A stretch of 64,000 nt of DNA from Valencia hispanica (lineage: Eukaryota; Chordata; Actinopteri; Cyprinodontiformes; Valenciidae): the NCBI GenBank assembly GCA_963556495.2, contig OY747705.1:22036501-22100500 (forward strand), given 5' to 3'. Under the pieces are notes generated by a model. It was not told the DNA's origin and did not search any database. It saw nothing but the letters and a program-made list of their open reading frames with translations. Position 1 is the stretch's first letter. Each line of letters opens with the position of its first letter. The position numbers and the translations under genes were made by a program. This document shows positions 1-11,705 of the stretch, one piece after another.

Positions 1-94
1 CAACACTTCAGGTATGTTTTTAATGAGGGAAAGACAGGTTCTCAGGATATCAAGCTTCAGAAAGTCCATTTTGCATAATACCACCCCTTTAAAA
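1..94. repeat. 3' end fragment of a TTAA-type DNA element
   Basis: The first 90 bp match 46276-46365 with one visible difference. That second copy is the 3' end of a complete-looking element at 45788-46364. The fragment ends in GCATAATACC followed by C/T-rich sequence and TTTAA, which is the terminal inverted repeat of that family. The window opens inside the element, so its other end is not visible. The near identity suggests recent activity of the family. Confidence 0.75.
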
Positions 95-705
95 TTTAGC
101 TAGTGCAGCTTGTATTCAGGTGTGATCAATGGTTCGAAAATTAGGGTATAAAACTGTAGATTTGAAAAACACAAAACTAAGAACTTGTACATTTATACCA
201 TGGATCACACTTGTTAAACAAAAACTAGAGGCCATATGAAATAGTTCAAATTCAAGTAGGTGCTGACTCATAAGGTGATTGTAGGGCTTTGATGTAATTA
301 CACTCATGCCACATGAAAAAAAAACCATATTACATTGCATTCAAACAAAAGTCAGTACATATGCAACCGTTTGGAGCACAAAATAAAAATAGCTTCATGT
401 CAATCTATACCTAAGATTTAGGGTAAAATGTCAGTAAACAGTCCAGCCAGACATTATCAGGCATGTGAGCTAGACAAACCTATTACTGTAATAAAAATGA
501 CATTTTTCTGAAGATGTTATGTTGTTTGGATAAAACTAAGTTGGGAAATACACACCAATGTGAAAAAAAAAAATAGTACACCTCATTAAATATTTTCACT
601 CAAAAAAAAACCTCAACAAACATTTGACCCCCCCAATAGTTAGTGTTTAACCCTTTGAATGAAATAAACTCCATCTACTAGTCTGACATTGGTCAATGCC
701 GGGGC
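95..705. other. AT-rich intronic sequence, no gene
   Basis: I see no coding exon or RNA gene. It contains short A and C homopolymer runs. The part next to the P-type element (about 600-713), read on into 4782 and beyond, resembles an old Tc1-like relic into which the P-type element inserted. That last point is an impression, not an alignment. Confidence 0.4.
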
Positions 706-713
706 AGTGAGAT

Positions 714-1155
714 ATGGGGTCAGATCAGACTCATTAAGAATAAACTTATGCAGGGTTTTTCACAAATTCACATGCTCTGGTTCACAAATATAATTTCAAA
801 GAAACACTTGTAATAGAACTTCACAAATGCACACGATCCGTTTCACAAATGCACACGATCCGTTTCACAAATGCACACAATCCGTTTCACAAATATAATT
901 TTGAGGGAAGCTTCAAATATAAACTCACAGATCATACGAATCGCTAAATGTGCATTTACGAACCACTTCTCATTTGCGAATCTCTCTGTATTTGTGAGAG
1001 AATTTTTTGTGGTGAATTTTGAGACTGTTGTAACGTTGCAGGTCAACAAACGACACCATTGGCTAATGAATCTGTCAATCAAATTTACGATTCTGATTGA
1101 CAGATTCGTCAGCTAACCAATGTCTTCGTCTTCAGCCAATCGTACGGCTGCTTAC
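714..1155 (+). repeat. Left long terminal inverted repeat of the P-type element
   Basis: About 442 bp that reappear inverted at 4226-4773. Shared blocks in order are the terminal ATGGGGTCAGATCAG, a GCAGGGTTTTTCACAAATTC block, an array of CACAAATGCACACGAT units, a GAGGGAAGCTTCAAATATAA block, and inner blocks ending GGCTGCTTAC. A small hairpin (GAATCTGTCAATCA at 1068-1081 and its complement at 1094-1107) lies inside. Confidence 0.85.
822..887 (+). repeat. Subterminal tandem array, 22-bp unit x3
   Basis: Three consecutive copies of CACAAATGCACACGATCCGT plus TT start at 822, 844 and 866. The same unit occurs about seven times, inverted, in the right arm. Such subterminal repeats often bind transposase; that role is inferred here. 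Confidence 0.85.
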
Positions 1156-1165
1156 ATTTTCTCCT

Positions 1166-1350
1166 CACTAGCAGAGCTGTTATGTGCGCATGCGCCGTGA
1201 AGTTCAACCACGACACATGGCGAAATGTGGTACTTATCGTTTGAGACTGATGCATGTCGCTACCATAAACTGTATATAACGCTCGCTACTTATCGCCATG
1301 TGTCACGGTTAAACTTCACTGCGCATGCGCACGTAACAGCTCTGCCAGTG
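1166..1350. repeat. Internal inverted repeat with GCGCATGCGC cores and an NRF-1-like site
   Basis: The arms at 1166-1223 and 1293-1350 are near-perfect reverse complements with a loop of about 70 bp. Each arm contains the palindrome GCGCATGCGC. The right arm reads TGCGCATGCGCA at 1320-1331, a perfect match to the vertebrate NRF-1 consensus (YGCGCAYGCGCR); the left arm misses one flanking base. The pair sits only on the left side of the P-type element, about 1.4 kb upstream of the THAP ATG. It may be a promoter or a small nested foldback insertion. Confidence 0.7.
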
Positions 1351-2697
1351 CAGTGTCATAGAGAGAGAGTTACGACAGACTTTGAACTAGCCGACACGCG
1401 GTCACGTGGGTCATGGAGTCCTCAACAGTTCCAAACATCCCAGCGCTGTCAGTCAGTCTGAGCGGCTTCTGGCGGGAATGAACGCAAAATCGAATATTTC
1501 TCATTTCTCCTGGCGATTTTTGATCATTGACTAATAATGTGTACTGATTACTTTTTACTGAATAGCCTATGCATTTTTATTTTATCAAGGCATTTCTAGA
1601 GGAACAGACATTGGTCACTGTTCTACATTTTAGAGGGAGACGAGAGCGCTAACACATTGTAGAATACATGTAGATCACCGATCATATTTATTGATAAATT
1701 AATGCACTACACTGCTCAATATAAGCATGTTTAATAACTTTATGTGCCACAAGAAACCATAAATTGGAGTAATAATACCCAATTTATAGCCTGTTTTCTG
1801 AATGATAGCATGGTACTGCCATACCTTGTCCTCCTATACACTAAAAACATGCCAGTGGTTAAGACCTCTGCTCCAGCTTACCTTTAAATCTCCATCTTTC
1901 AACAAAGCATGGGATATTACTGTTCCTAGGATTTACTCCTAAAACACCCTATATGTCTAGCAGATGACATTCAGTCTGTGTTCTCTTTGCCTGCTGTTGG
2001 ATAGAAAATTAGCTGAATGTAAGGCTGATCTAAGTTACATGTTTTGAACCAGTTTTAAATAACTTGGATGAAAATATGCGGCTGTCTATGCATTGACTGA
2101 TGACCTGGGATTAATTTATTTGGTAGAAGACATCATTCTATAATTATTTAATTTCTTATGAACGCATGCATCTATAACCCAGTTGATTGTGGTTCTAGCC
2201 TGACTACATAACAGTTAAATAGTAATTCATTGATAATGTTAAAACCAGTATATGTAAAAAAAATAAGTATTAATTGAGGAAAAAACTATACGTAAACTTT
2301 TTATTAAATATTACGCAAAATGTAAAACAAGCTTTAGTTAAGTATTCTCACTGTCATTACATCTATACAAATTCACTGCATGGATCAAATTTGGGCAATG
2401 TGGAAATGTGCTCAAGTCCTAATGAAGGTTCATCCTTGGTAACGTTAACAGCAGCTCCCTTTGATAACAACTACTGGTGACCTTCCTGAAAACAATAGAG
2501 AAACAGTTCATTAGTAAAATGTTTTGCTTTGAAGGACTTAGTGGATGAAAAATTCAAATTACAAATCAAGATGTTTAGGGTGGAACAAGAGAAAAGTTTA
2601 AAGTGTAATTATACATAATTATATTTGGTTTTGTACAACATTTCATATGTATAAAATTTATATTTAAATAATACCTTTATATGTTTATAGCTTTACC

Positions 2698-2862
2698 ATG
2701 ACTGGCTGTGCTGCATTTGGATGCAGCAATCGGTCCAAGAAAGGGATCAGAACGTACGGCTTCCCTAAAGACACAGAAAGAAGAAGGAAATGGTTGGCTC
2801 AAGTCAGCAGGAAAAACCTCACTATCACCAGAGGTCATAATAACAGAAAGCTGTGTACTATA
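2698..2862 (+). pseudogene. Truncated THAP zinc-finger exon of the P-type element
   Basis: The frame opens MTGCAAFGCSNRSKKG. THAP (C2CH) features are C4 and C9, the FP pair at 22-23, the core Trp at 32, and C53 at the expected spacing from C9. The paired histidine of the C-x2-H half is missing, because the frame runs from LCT into ISLI and then into a TA repeat. THAP domains are the DNA-binding domains of P transposases. The bases after codon 54 are ATAAGTTT, which would be an excellent splice donor (GTAAGT) if base 2860 were G. One base change may therefore have destroyed the exon junction. The frame stays open to 2997 only through the TA repeat. A possible acceptor (TTTTGACAG) precedes an open stretch from about 3141, but that stretch does not restore the THAP histidine. 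The rest of the transposase is absent. Confidence 0.75.
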
Positions 2863-2875
2863 AGTTTAATCTGCA

Positions 2876-2878
<3 letters not shown>

Positions 2879-2958
<80 letters not shown>
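2879..2958. repeat. (TA)n microsatellite, about 40 units
   Basis: Uninterrupted TA dinucleotides lie inside the P-type element directly after the THAP exon. Open frames through it on both strands encode only alternating Tyr-Ile and are artefacts. Confidence 0.98.
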
Positions 2959-2961
<3 letters not shown>

Positions 2962-4225
2962 TGTTTTGGTGGGATTTTTTTGTCCCTTGTACTTTAATTT
3001 AAACGATTCTACATATGTTATTTTAATCATACATAGTCTTAGCATGTTCAGGGAATGATAAAAAAAAAAGATTGCAATGCTTGCATTAGCTTTGGTATGA
3101 AATGAAGTCATTTCTGATCATTTTGATTTTATTTTGACAGCCTCCCCATCACCACCCAGCCACCTCCAGCACTCCACTTACCAACTTATGTATCACTCCA
3201 TCACTGACAGAACTAGGAAGTTCCACCAAACCTGATCACCGTTCAGCAACTCATCTGAAAACAGGAAGATGGACATGAATGCAATGCAGTGTTACCTGTA
3301 ATAGTTTAATACGACTTTTTTTAGTTACTCTTCAACAGTTGTTTATTTAGGCTGACATTCTAAATAAATCTTGTGTGTTAAAAAAAGATTGTAATCTCTA
3401 CTTAATCAAATGATTACAAACGATAATTTCATAAAACAAGTGCAAATGAACAGTTCTGCAGTAAATATCAACTTTATAAAGGTTATGGTGTTCAAGTACT
3501 TTTCTTTAAATGTCTTGCTTCAGCTCTTATTATTTTGGAGGACACAAAACAAGAAAACAACATATCTTGTTACTTTGGTGATCCTGTGTGCCATATGCTT
3601 CAGCAGTTTATTGCAGTCAGTTCTTATGTGGTTTAACTGAAAAATAAAGAAATTATTTCTCATCTTCACACTCACATTTCTCTTTACTGATATCTCCATT
3701 TATGCTTCCATCTCTGATGCATCAAAGTCAGTTAAAGACTCTTGATACAGCGACTAGCAACTCATTAGATATATTTTAGACCAAAAAAAAATCACCATTA
3801 AAATTAATGAGATATAAAATTGTATATCCTATTTCAAACTGTGATGAATATTTTTAAAATGCTGAATTTGACATACTGAAATAAACCCGTCAATAGGTCG
3901 TCAAGCTTTTCCAGACCTCTGCTACTCACAATTAGCTAGCTGCATTTAAACTACAACTAGCTCATCAACACAGGTAATTAACCAAAACTGGCTACATTAA
4001 ATATGACCCTTGACTTATTTTTGGTACAGAGCAGTCAGCTAACACTTTTCAATTCAAAAAAATTTTGTGATTCCATTAACTTACCGGAACAACAGTTCCA
4101 AAACGCCGAGGATGAACTGCTGTCAATGACGCTGCGCTGTTTGGAAGTATCTGCAGCTGCAGACCCACGTGACTTCCGCATTCCATTCTTTCCATAGAAG
4201 TCTATGGGAGTGTCAGAACTCTCTT

Positions 4226-4773
4226 GTAAGCAGCCATACGATTGGCTGAAAACTAAGAAATTGGTTAACTGACGAATCTGTCAATCAGAATCGTAAATTT
4301 GATTGACCGATTAATTAGCCAATGGTGTCGTTTGTTGACCTGCAATGTTACAACAGTCTCAAAATTCACCACACAAAATTCTCTGACAAATACAGAGATT
4401 CGCGAATGAGAAGTGGTTCGTAAATGCACATTTAGCGATTCGTATGGTCTGTCAGTTTATATTTGAAGCTTCCCTCAAAATTATATTTGTGAAACAGATT
4501 GTATGCATTTGTGAAACGGATTGTGTGCATTTGTGAAACGGATTGTGTGCATTTGTGAAATGGATCGTGTGCATTTGTGAAACAGATCGTGTGCATTTGT
4601 GAAACAGATCGTGTGCATTTGTGAAACAGATCGTGTGCATTTGTGAAGTTATATTACAAGTGTTTCTTCGAAATTATATTTGTGAAACAGAGCGTGTGCA
4701 TTTGTGAATGAGCATCTGAATTTGTGAAAAACCCTGCATGAGTTTATTCTTAATGAGACTGATCTGACCCCAT
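4226..4773 (-). repeat. Right long terminal inverted repeat of the P-type element
   Basis: About 548 bp, the inverted counterpart of 714-1155. It is longer mainly because its subterminal array has more copies. Inner edge GTAAGCAGCC; outer edge ends CTGATCTGACCCCAT directly before the AGTGAGAT target duplication. Confidence 0.85.
4488..4647 (-). repeat. Subterminal tandem array, 22-bp unit x7 (right arm)
   Basis: About seven units containing GTGTGCATTTGTGAAAC at roughly 22-bp spacing, with one more isolated unit near 4690. The array is inverted relative to 822-887 and has more than twice as many copies. An apparent minus-strand reading frame with Phe-Thr-Asn-Ala repeats here comes only from the tandem repeat. 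Confidence 0.85.
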
Positions 4774-4781
4774 AGTGAGAT

Positions 4782-5353
4782 GTTTGGGGGATTTCTTGCA
4801 TGCACAACTCACACCACGGCATCTCAACGAGATCAACATCTGGCTTTGACTCGACCCAGGGCTTTCAGCTTATTAGCTTCAGCCGATCCTTGATGGATTT
4901 ACTTGTATAATTTAGGTCATGTTGCAGGTTTCAGTTTTCCTTCAGCTTTCTTTTGTTGGTTTTTTGATCGATGGCCTCAAAATTTCCTCAGTACACCAAA
5001 CATGTACTTTATATCAACAATAGTAAGAGTCTGCTGTTGTGGCTGAAATTTAATAAGACATTCCATCCAAGGTAGGTTGGCATAAGCTACTACAAATCTT
5101 CCTTATAAAGTCCTCAGCTGGCTCTTTTAAGCTCACCATGGTGGTCACTTCTACTTCCATTACTTAGGAGCAAACCGAACTATGTGATGTTTAAACAGGG
5201 AAAACCTTAATTAAACGCAAAGTAATGATGTTCTAATCATTTGCAACTAATGTGAAAAGCCTGTGTGTGATTTTAGCCATTTTACATGTTTTGGTGCTCA
5301 CACTTATTCTTAACCAGAAATTTAATTCACACACGCACGCACGCACGCACGCA

Positions 5354-5399
<46 letters not shown>

Positions 5400-8300
5400 A
5401 CATTTTACACAACGTTCTAGTTTTTTGTTGTTGTTTATTTATATTATTTTAATTTCCCAGTATTGTTAAAATTGATATAAAATATCTATATGTCTAAATA
5501 TGATATAATAAAAACCTACAGGCTGTCATAGAGTGACCTAAAAAATGGCAAAGGAAAATGCTAGACGAAACATGAGCTTCTTTGTTTATATTTGTTTCTT
5601 ATTTTGGGATCTATACATGATAATTCAAAGAACAACAAGAGCTGTGTTTTTATGGACATATGATTTGATAGTCTAAAAAGTTGCCTTGAAAATATTCCCT
5701 ACGTAACTAGCGTCGCGAAGTCAGCACACAGGCAGACAAGATGATAAATTAGTGATGTGAAATCTTCAAGAAGAGGACAAACGTCAGATTGGACATGGTC
5801 ACGGTCAATCTTCGCCGTCTCTGTATCAGCTAGTCTGCGCCACAACGAGTATTCAAGACGACACACAAACACAGAGAGAGACTTCCCCCCCCAGTCTGAC
5901 TCCCCACTGTAAACACAAACACAGCTTAGTCATGATATCACAACAAGACGACCATCCTGGGAATTAGGCTTGCTCTTTTTCATTCGAGCCACCTCTACGC
6001 CCCCTGTACAAGAGTAATGACACGGCCTTCTGCCCTACAACATATATCACATTAGCAGACTGGACCCTGTGTCCTGGTTGAGACAAGGTTTACCTTTCAC
6101 GAGGAGAATTCTACACTTAACTGTTTAAAAAAAAATAACACAAGTCGAATCTTGAAAGTGAGACGATACAACCACATCAGACTTAGGAAATGAAAGATGT
6201 TTTAAATCACTAAGTTTGCTGGTGATTTATTACATTTGTGTGTGTGTTTTTTTTTTGCTCTTCAATTGCTAAAACATCTGTTCTGGAGGTCTCTTTGAAC
6301 GCAGCCCCACCTGTCAAGAATTAGTTGCTTGTCAGGGATTTTTGTGAAAATGTAAAAGTGCTGACAGGAAAGACGCATGGTAGGCTCTATTAAAATTCAA
6401 TCGCTGCTATCTAACCAGTGTTGACAGAGCTAAACGCAGTGGCGTCAGAAAGCGATACCCTGTCCTTCAGGTTTCGCTGCCACATAGAGAGCTCATTATT
6501 AGCCGCTGGCTGTATCACTAGAGCCCGAGGCAAACAGACAAGGCTGTGCATGATTCACAGTATTGTCAGGGAGTGGTGTCTCATGGAGGAAGCTCTAACT
6601 AAATACCCTGTCACACACTCTGTGGTTAAAAACAACACAGGCCCCAATGTGATTCTTTTGACAAATTTCTAAACACACAACAAAGTCAAACAGTTTCACA
6701 CGAATCATTGGAAAGAAACCTTTCTACACCAACACCTCTGCTTTTATAAAAACAGCCCACCAGAGCAAGACTTTGCTGCCTCACTAATCTATGGCTTTCT
6801 TTGTTTTACTTCATGAAATCCCCCCCCCCCCCCCCTCTCCTCTTTTCGACGTTCCTCCTTTAATGCAGTTTCCTGCAGCCCCTCTTTCCCTCTCTTTCTC
6901 AGTCCTCCACCTCTCCTTTCTAACCCACTCTTGAGGTGTCAGGTTTCTACAGCTGGTTCACATTAGCGCCCTGGTCTCATGCACACCCCTTCTTCACTCT
7001 CTCTTATGTGCTCCTTCATTTTCTTCATTCCCCTCCTCTACCTCATGCTGACCTCTGTCTATCCTGGCAAGCTGTGGGGGGTTTTCAGTGAGCAGTGAAC
7101 TAACTCATCAAATACGTAAGCTCCTTTGTTCCCAACTCCTCCGTCCCAAGATTTTCTTCTGCCAAATCTTTCCACCTACGTCTCCATCCATACCGACCGC
7201 CACCTCCTCATGCAACCTTTCCATTCTCAGCTACATTTATTAACTTGTTAGGCCCCTTGTGGTCATCATGAAGACTTTGTGTTAGAGAAACAAGGCTGAG
7301 AGTATAAATCAGCTCAAACTTCCATCCCTGGATCGTTCCCTCACTTGGCTCGAGCATAGGTGGCCTTATTCACTGAACTTTTGTCCAAAGACGCATGAAG
7401 ATGGAGTTATGTGCAACATTTCATTTCATACAGAAAAATACAAATAAAGCAAGCATTAGTGATGAGGTGATCAAGACTAAGTCAGTGTTCCCTCAACCAG
7501 CTCTGATTGGCGATTTGGCAGATCATATAGTCAGATATATTTTTTCATAGAATATTAAATGCAGCAAAAGTAAAAACTCCCATCATTTTGATCGATAAAC
7601 AGATTTAAAATATCTGCATTGGATCCAGTTTTTGAGTAATAAGGTGACTATTTCTAGGCTTTTCACCCTCTTGATCAGCTTTGGTTGTTGATCAGCAGGT
7701 CATGCACTGATCAGATTTTCTTTCCAATTAGTGTAATGCACAACAACTAAGTACTTCCATCATTTTGGGTCTATAAATGCCTCAACCAACAGTATGTGTT
7801 AATGCATTTTATGAAAAGTAAGATAAAGTGTTTTGAGACAGGTGTTCTGACGCATAAATGGTGATATTTGTGTGATTCATTCATTTTCTGTTGGATTGAA
7901 AACATTGAAAACTTTTGATTAAATAAATGTTACATCAGATTAAGTCTGATTCTGTTAAAAATTGGACTTTCAAGGTTAATGGATGATTTGCTGCTGTAAC
8001 TGAAAAGTTACTGGTGATGGGCAACCTTTTAAACTATATCCACTAAAATCCATGGCATTAAAAATGTTAGATATAATAAAAATATCCAATGTTAAAATAA
8101 TTTATAACTACATAAATGTTTGAAAGCTGCATGCAAAGTCGCTTATTTGATAGGTTCAGTCAACAGTGGCTGAGTGAAACATATAATGCAATTTTACTCA
8201 AATGCCCAACTTCAATTACAAGCTTCTTTTTTCATAATTTGGAGGTGAGTTATTGCTACTCTGTAATTTACTGACATTTTCTTTTGATTTTCAAACAAAA

Positions 8301-9595
8301 CAGCAAAAAAAAAAAGGGGGGGGGTGGAAGCTAGCGTTAGTTTGGAGGGTTGGTTGCCATCAAGGTTCAGTGTTAAATTTACAAAAATCAAGCGACGACA
8401 AAAAATAAAGCAAGAGGAGTAAAATGAGGTGGAACTAAAAAGCCAAGAAAAGTAATGAGAGCGCAAGACACAGAGAGAAAAGGAAGTCAGGCAGGCAGAC
8501 TAAAACCATCAGTGTTGACCGAAAAAAGGAGTGCCTCGCTGGGTGGAGTCCACACTAGCATCAAGTGGTAAAATCACAGGCCATGTTTAGAAATGCATCC
8601 AGAAAAACTCATCGAAGCTGCCGTGGTACACAGCACAAGTCCCATTCAGCCTGTGAATGTTCCTAGGGCCTGTTTCTCTGTCATTATCCTGTTCCTGTGG
8701 TTGTTTAAAGTCAAGTTCCCAACAATGGGTCTGTTGGCACATACAAGCTCCACATCTAGTTCTACACTATGCATAGTACACCGCAGTTTCAAGTTAGAAA
8801 TATGCAAAAAAAAATTGTTGTAACTAACACAGAGTAATGACAGCATATGATAGTTTAGAAACTGAAAAAAGGAGAACATTTTTGAGCTAATCTCTTTCTG
8901 AATGTCTGCCTGCTGAATAGGAAAAACAAAAACATGTCAAATAAAATTTATTTGATAGTTGTGTCTTAATTGATTTAACTTTGTTTTCTACACTGGAGAG
9001 CCAAATAAGGAGTCATCGTCACAATACATGTGCAGACTGTGTGTGACCTTATGACAAAACAGAGGTACGTTTAACCTCAAAGTGTCACATTCATATGTGA
9101 CAGAGGAACACTTGCCACTCCACTGTATGTGGGTTTATGGTCTCGTTACTACATTCCCCACTGCTTTGAAAGTCTTCCCCTTTCTGAAGAATCAAAATTT
9201 TCTTACAGTTTCCAGTCCATTGAACTATGCAAGAAGAAGGCATTAAGGGCAAATGACACCACAACGCAAGGCTGGTGCGAAGCTGTTTTGCAATAATGAA
9301 GTGTCGCGCTCCCCAAGAGTCATACAAAGCAAAAACTCAGTCATCCAAATATTGATTTCACGCGCAAACTGAGAGCGATGCATTTATGTGGCAGCATGTG
9401 AGCCTGCTCTCTGCTCTGGTTGCCCCAGACTTCCAGATATACCAGCAAAGAAGAGCTCAAACATGCATTCACAATGGGACCCTTATCACCGTGGTTCCAA
9501 TCTGAACCACAACTACACTGCTGTAGGCAGGGCTGTGGGAAGAAGATAAATCTTTGGAGTGTAAGATTGGGAAATCACAGCTTTGGCTTACAGTC
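4782..9595. other. Intron 2 sequence without a recognisable gene
   Basis: The first about 450 bp look like the continuation of an old Tc1-like relic interrupted by the P-type element (low certainty). A CA repeat is at 5328-5397, a 16-base C run near 6820-6835, and a pyrimidine-rich stretch follows. Short open frames here have no recognisable domain. Confidence 0.4.
5328..5397. repeat. (CA)n / (CGCA)n microsatellite
   Basis: A compound run, first CGCA/CACG units and then about 20 CA units. It is a simple repeat inside Notch intron 2. Confidence 0.97.
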
Positions 9596-9961
9596 GGGCT
9601 GCACAGTGGGGCAGTTGGTAGCACTTTTGCATTGCAGCAAGAAGGTCCTGGGTTCGAATCCGGGCCTGGCGTCTTTCTGCATGGGGTTTGCATGTTCTCC
9701 ATGTGTGTGGGTTCCCTCCGGGTACTCCAGCTTCCTCCCACAGTCCAAAACATGACTGCTAGGTTAATTATCTCTAAATTGCTCTTAGGTATGAGTATGT
9801 GCGTGCATGGTTGTTTGTCCTGTGTGTCTCTGTGCTGCCCTGCGATGGACTGGCGACCTGTCCAGGATGTAACCCACCTCTCGCCTGATGAATGCTGGAG
9901 ATAGGCACCAGCCCCCGTAACCTTGCATAGGATGGACGATATAGATAATGAATAATAATAG
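9596..9961 (+). mobile_element. tRNA-derived SINE, near full length
   Basis: It opens GGGCTGCACAGTGGGGCAGT. A box-A-like TGGGGCAGTTGG is at 9607-9618 and a perfect box-B GGTTCGAATCC at 9651-9661, about 43 bp apart, as in a tRNA-type RNA polymerase III promoter. The body contains the conserved CTTCCTCCCACAGTCCAAAA and GGACTGGCGACCTGTCCAGG stretches of a widespread fish repeat. The 3' end runs into short AATAAT repeats. Related copies lie at 45240-45400 (+) and 56558-56870 (-). It is not a functional tRNA gene because no cloverleaf 3' half follows. Confidence 0.8.
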
Positions 9962-11360
9962 AATACTGATGGATGGCTTACTGTCCCCTACTTTTAGGTA
10001 TAGGAAGTTTTGGTTGAATCATATATTGAAGTTTTTTTTTTGTACTTTGAGTGTATGTCTAAAAAATTTTTAAAACTAAAATGTTTTTGTGATTTAAAGG
10101 TGACTAATAGAAAGGCAGCAGAGGAAGGGAACAAAGGGTTTAGAACAAAGCTCATAAAGCCTTGAGATACAAAATGGAGATCAAGTAGTGATTATTAAAA
10201 CAGAGACTAATAATTTATGATCTAACTCCATCTAGAATAAGGACACAGTCATGCAGAGATTAACAGACCAGGTGACTTGTCTGGAGGCATCTAAATCCCT
10301 GCAGCAGTGGGATGGATTGAGAAATGGATGGATGAGCGACAGTTTGATGAGGGAGGCAAAGCAAGAAGGGAAATTACACTTCTCCCTCCACCTCTTCCTA
10401 GGCTCCCATCCCCCCTGCTTGACAGTCTCTCATCATTAGTAAGGAGTTGTGCTCTGAGGTATTCCTTCTCAAATTACCTAAAAAGAGACATCCTCTTTTG
10501 TTTTGGCCCTTTCTTTTCCTCTGTCTGCCCTGCAGGTTAATTCTGCCTGTCAGATCAAACAGACAGCAGACCCACACAACACAGAAAATATCTTCAAAAA
10601 TCCTGTAGAAAAACTTTACAAAGAAATAGTGCTTCACAAAATGAGAGAGGAAGGAAGAGGTAATCAGTTTGCACCAAAGCCAACACAAGACAAAGAGGTC
10701 TTGTTCAGGGGATCTGGACAACATGGTGTGCAACCTCCTGCTTAAGTTAAATATGAGGTCTGAAAACAAGACCATGCTTTTATTTCTGTTAACATATACC
10801 CCGTTTACAGTGATGTAAGTTACAAATAATTACCATTAAGGCTGACATTCAAAAATCCTCACAGGGAGTTACTCGTAACTTGCACCTCTCACACCTAAAG
10901 CTGATGGTTTGTAGTTTCACCGGTTAGACAGCTTTTCTGCACCCTGCCCTGCAAAAGCAGCTAATTGACTTCTCCCATGACGTTAACTTTATCTGACAAA
11001 ATGCTTTAGTCCACAAAGATATGAATGTGCAAGGAAATTCCACAATCACTGTTCACAGATCGTTTAGGAATATAGTTAGGCATTAGGAATAGTTTATGCT
11101 GCTGTATCATAGGCACATACCTTAGTACTTTATGATGGAAGCAAACAAGCTTGTTTTAAACAATTCTTTTAAATTAAAGTTTAAAGGAAAAAAAAGAGAG
11201 ACAGTCAAACTCTCATGAGTAAAATAAGAGATTTGCTGAATTTTGGAAATTGCGCTTAATTTCTTTCTTAACCGTGATCTGCAGCGCCGACTTCTGCCTC
11301 CCCTCCACTGTGGCTGGCAGACAGGCATCGTGCCACGTGTAAAACTCAAACAACACATAG
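9962..11360. other. Intron 2 sequence, no feature recognised
   Basis: Open frames of up to 125 codons occur on both strands near 10.25-10.78 kb, but none shows a domain, a signal peptide or conserved cysteines. I see no repeat end or RNA gene. Confidence 0.4.
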
Positions 11361-11705
11361 ATTGGCATGGCAATTTTATTTGTATAGCACACTTTCAGCG
11401 ACAGGTTATTTCAATTTACATGATTAGAGGATAAAGTAAAAACAGCAATAAAGCATGAAGCACACACAAAACATGATACATGAAAACATGACTCAAAGGC
11501 AGCTCTAAACAGATGGGTTTTAGCCGTGATTCAAAAGAACTCAGTGTTTCAGCAGCTTTGCAGTTGTCTGGAAGTTTGTTCCAGATTAGAGGAGCATTGA
11601 AACTGAAAGCTGCTTCTCCATGTTTGGTTCTGATTCTAGGGATGTTGAGAAGACTGGAATTAGAGCACCTGAGTGGTCCAAACTCTGCTTTAAACTTGCT
11701 CTAAA
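11361..11705 (+). repeat. Dispersed repeat, copy 1 (plus)
   Basis: It starts ATTGGCATGGCAATTTTATT and contains CAGCTCTAAACAGATGGGTT and TCTCCATGTTTGGTTCTGAT, which are conserved in a common fish interspersed repeat. The first about 150 bp recur inverted at 33321-33478, on the other side of Notch exon 2. The class (SINE-like or LINE tail) is uncertain. Confidence 0.7.

Larger units (their letters stand above)
714..4773 (+). mobile_element. P-superfamily DNA transposon, non-autonomous, with THAP relic
   Basis: The element is 4,060 bp. The octamer AGTGAGAT flanks it exactly at 706-713 and 4774-4781. Both termini begin ATGGGGTCAGATCAG when read inward and continue as long inverted repeats to about 1155 and from about 4226. 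The only recognisable coding relic is a THAP-type zinc finger at 2698. An 8-bp duplication plus a THAP domain is the combination known for the P superfamily; fish P-like elements with long subterminal repeats are established. No RNase-H-like catalytic region is visible, so it could move only with enzyme supplied in trans. It lies in Notch intron 2, antisense to that gene. A hAT origin would also give 8-bp duplications but would not explain the THAP motif. Confidence 0.82.

Noticed and set aside
2866..3111. Tyr-Ile repeat protein frames over the TA run
   Set aside because: Translation of a dinucleotide microsatellite.
4488..4647. CRISPR-like regular repeats
   Set aside because: Direct tandem repeats without spacers, inside a eukaryotic transposon arm.
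9596..9680. Possible tRNA gene
   Set aside because: A and B boxes are present, but the sequence continues into a known SINE body and no complete cloverleaf can be formed.
10398..10775. 125-codon minus-strand open frame
   Set aside because: No domain or signal, and overlapping frames on the other strand are equally open.
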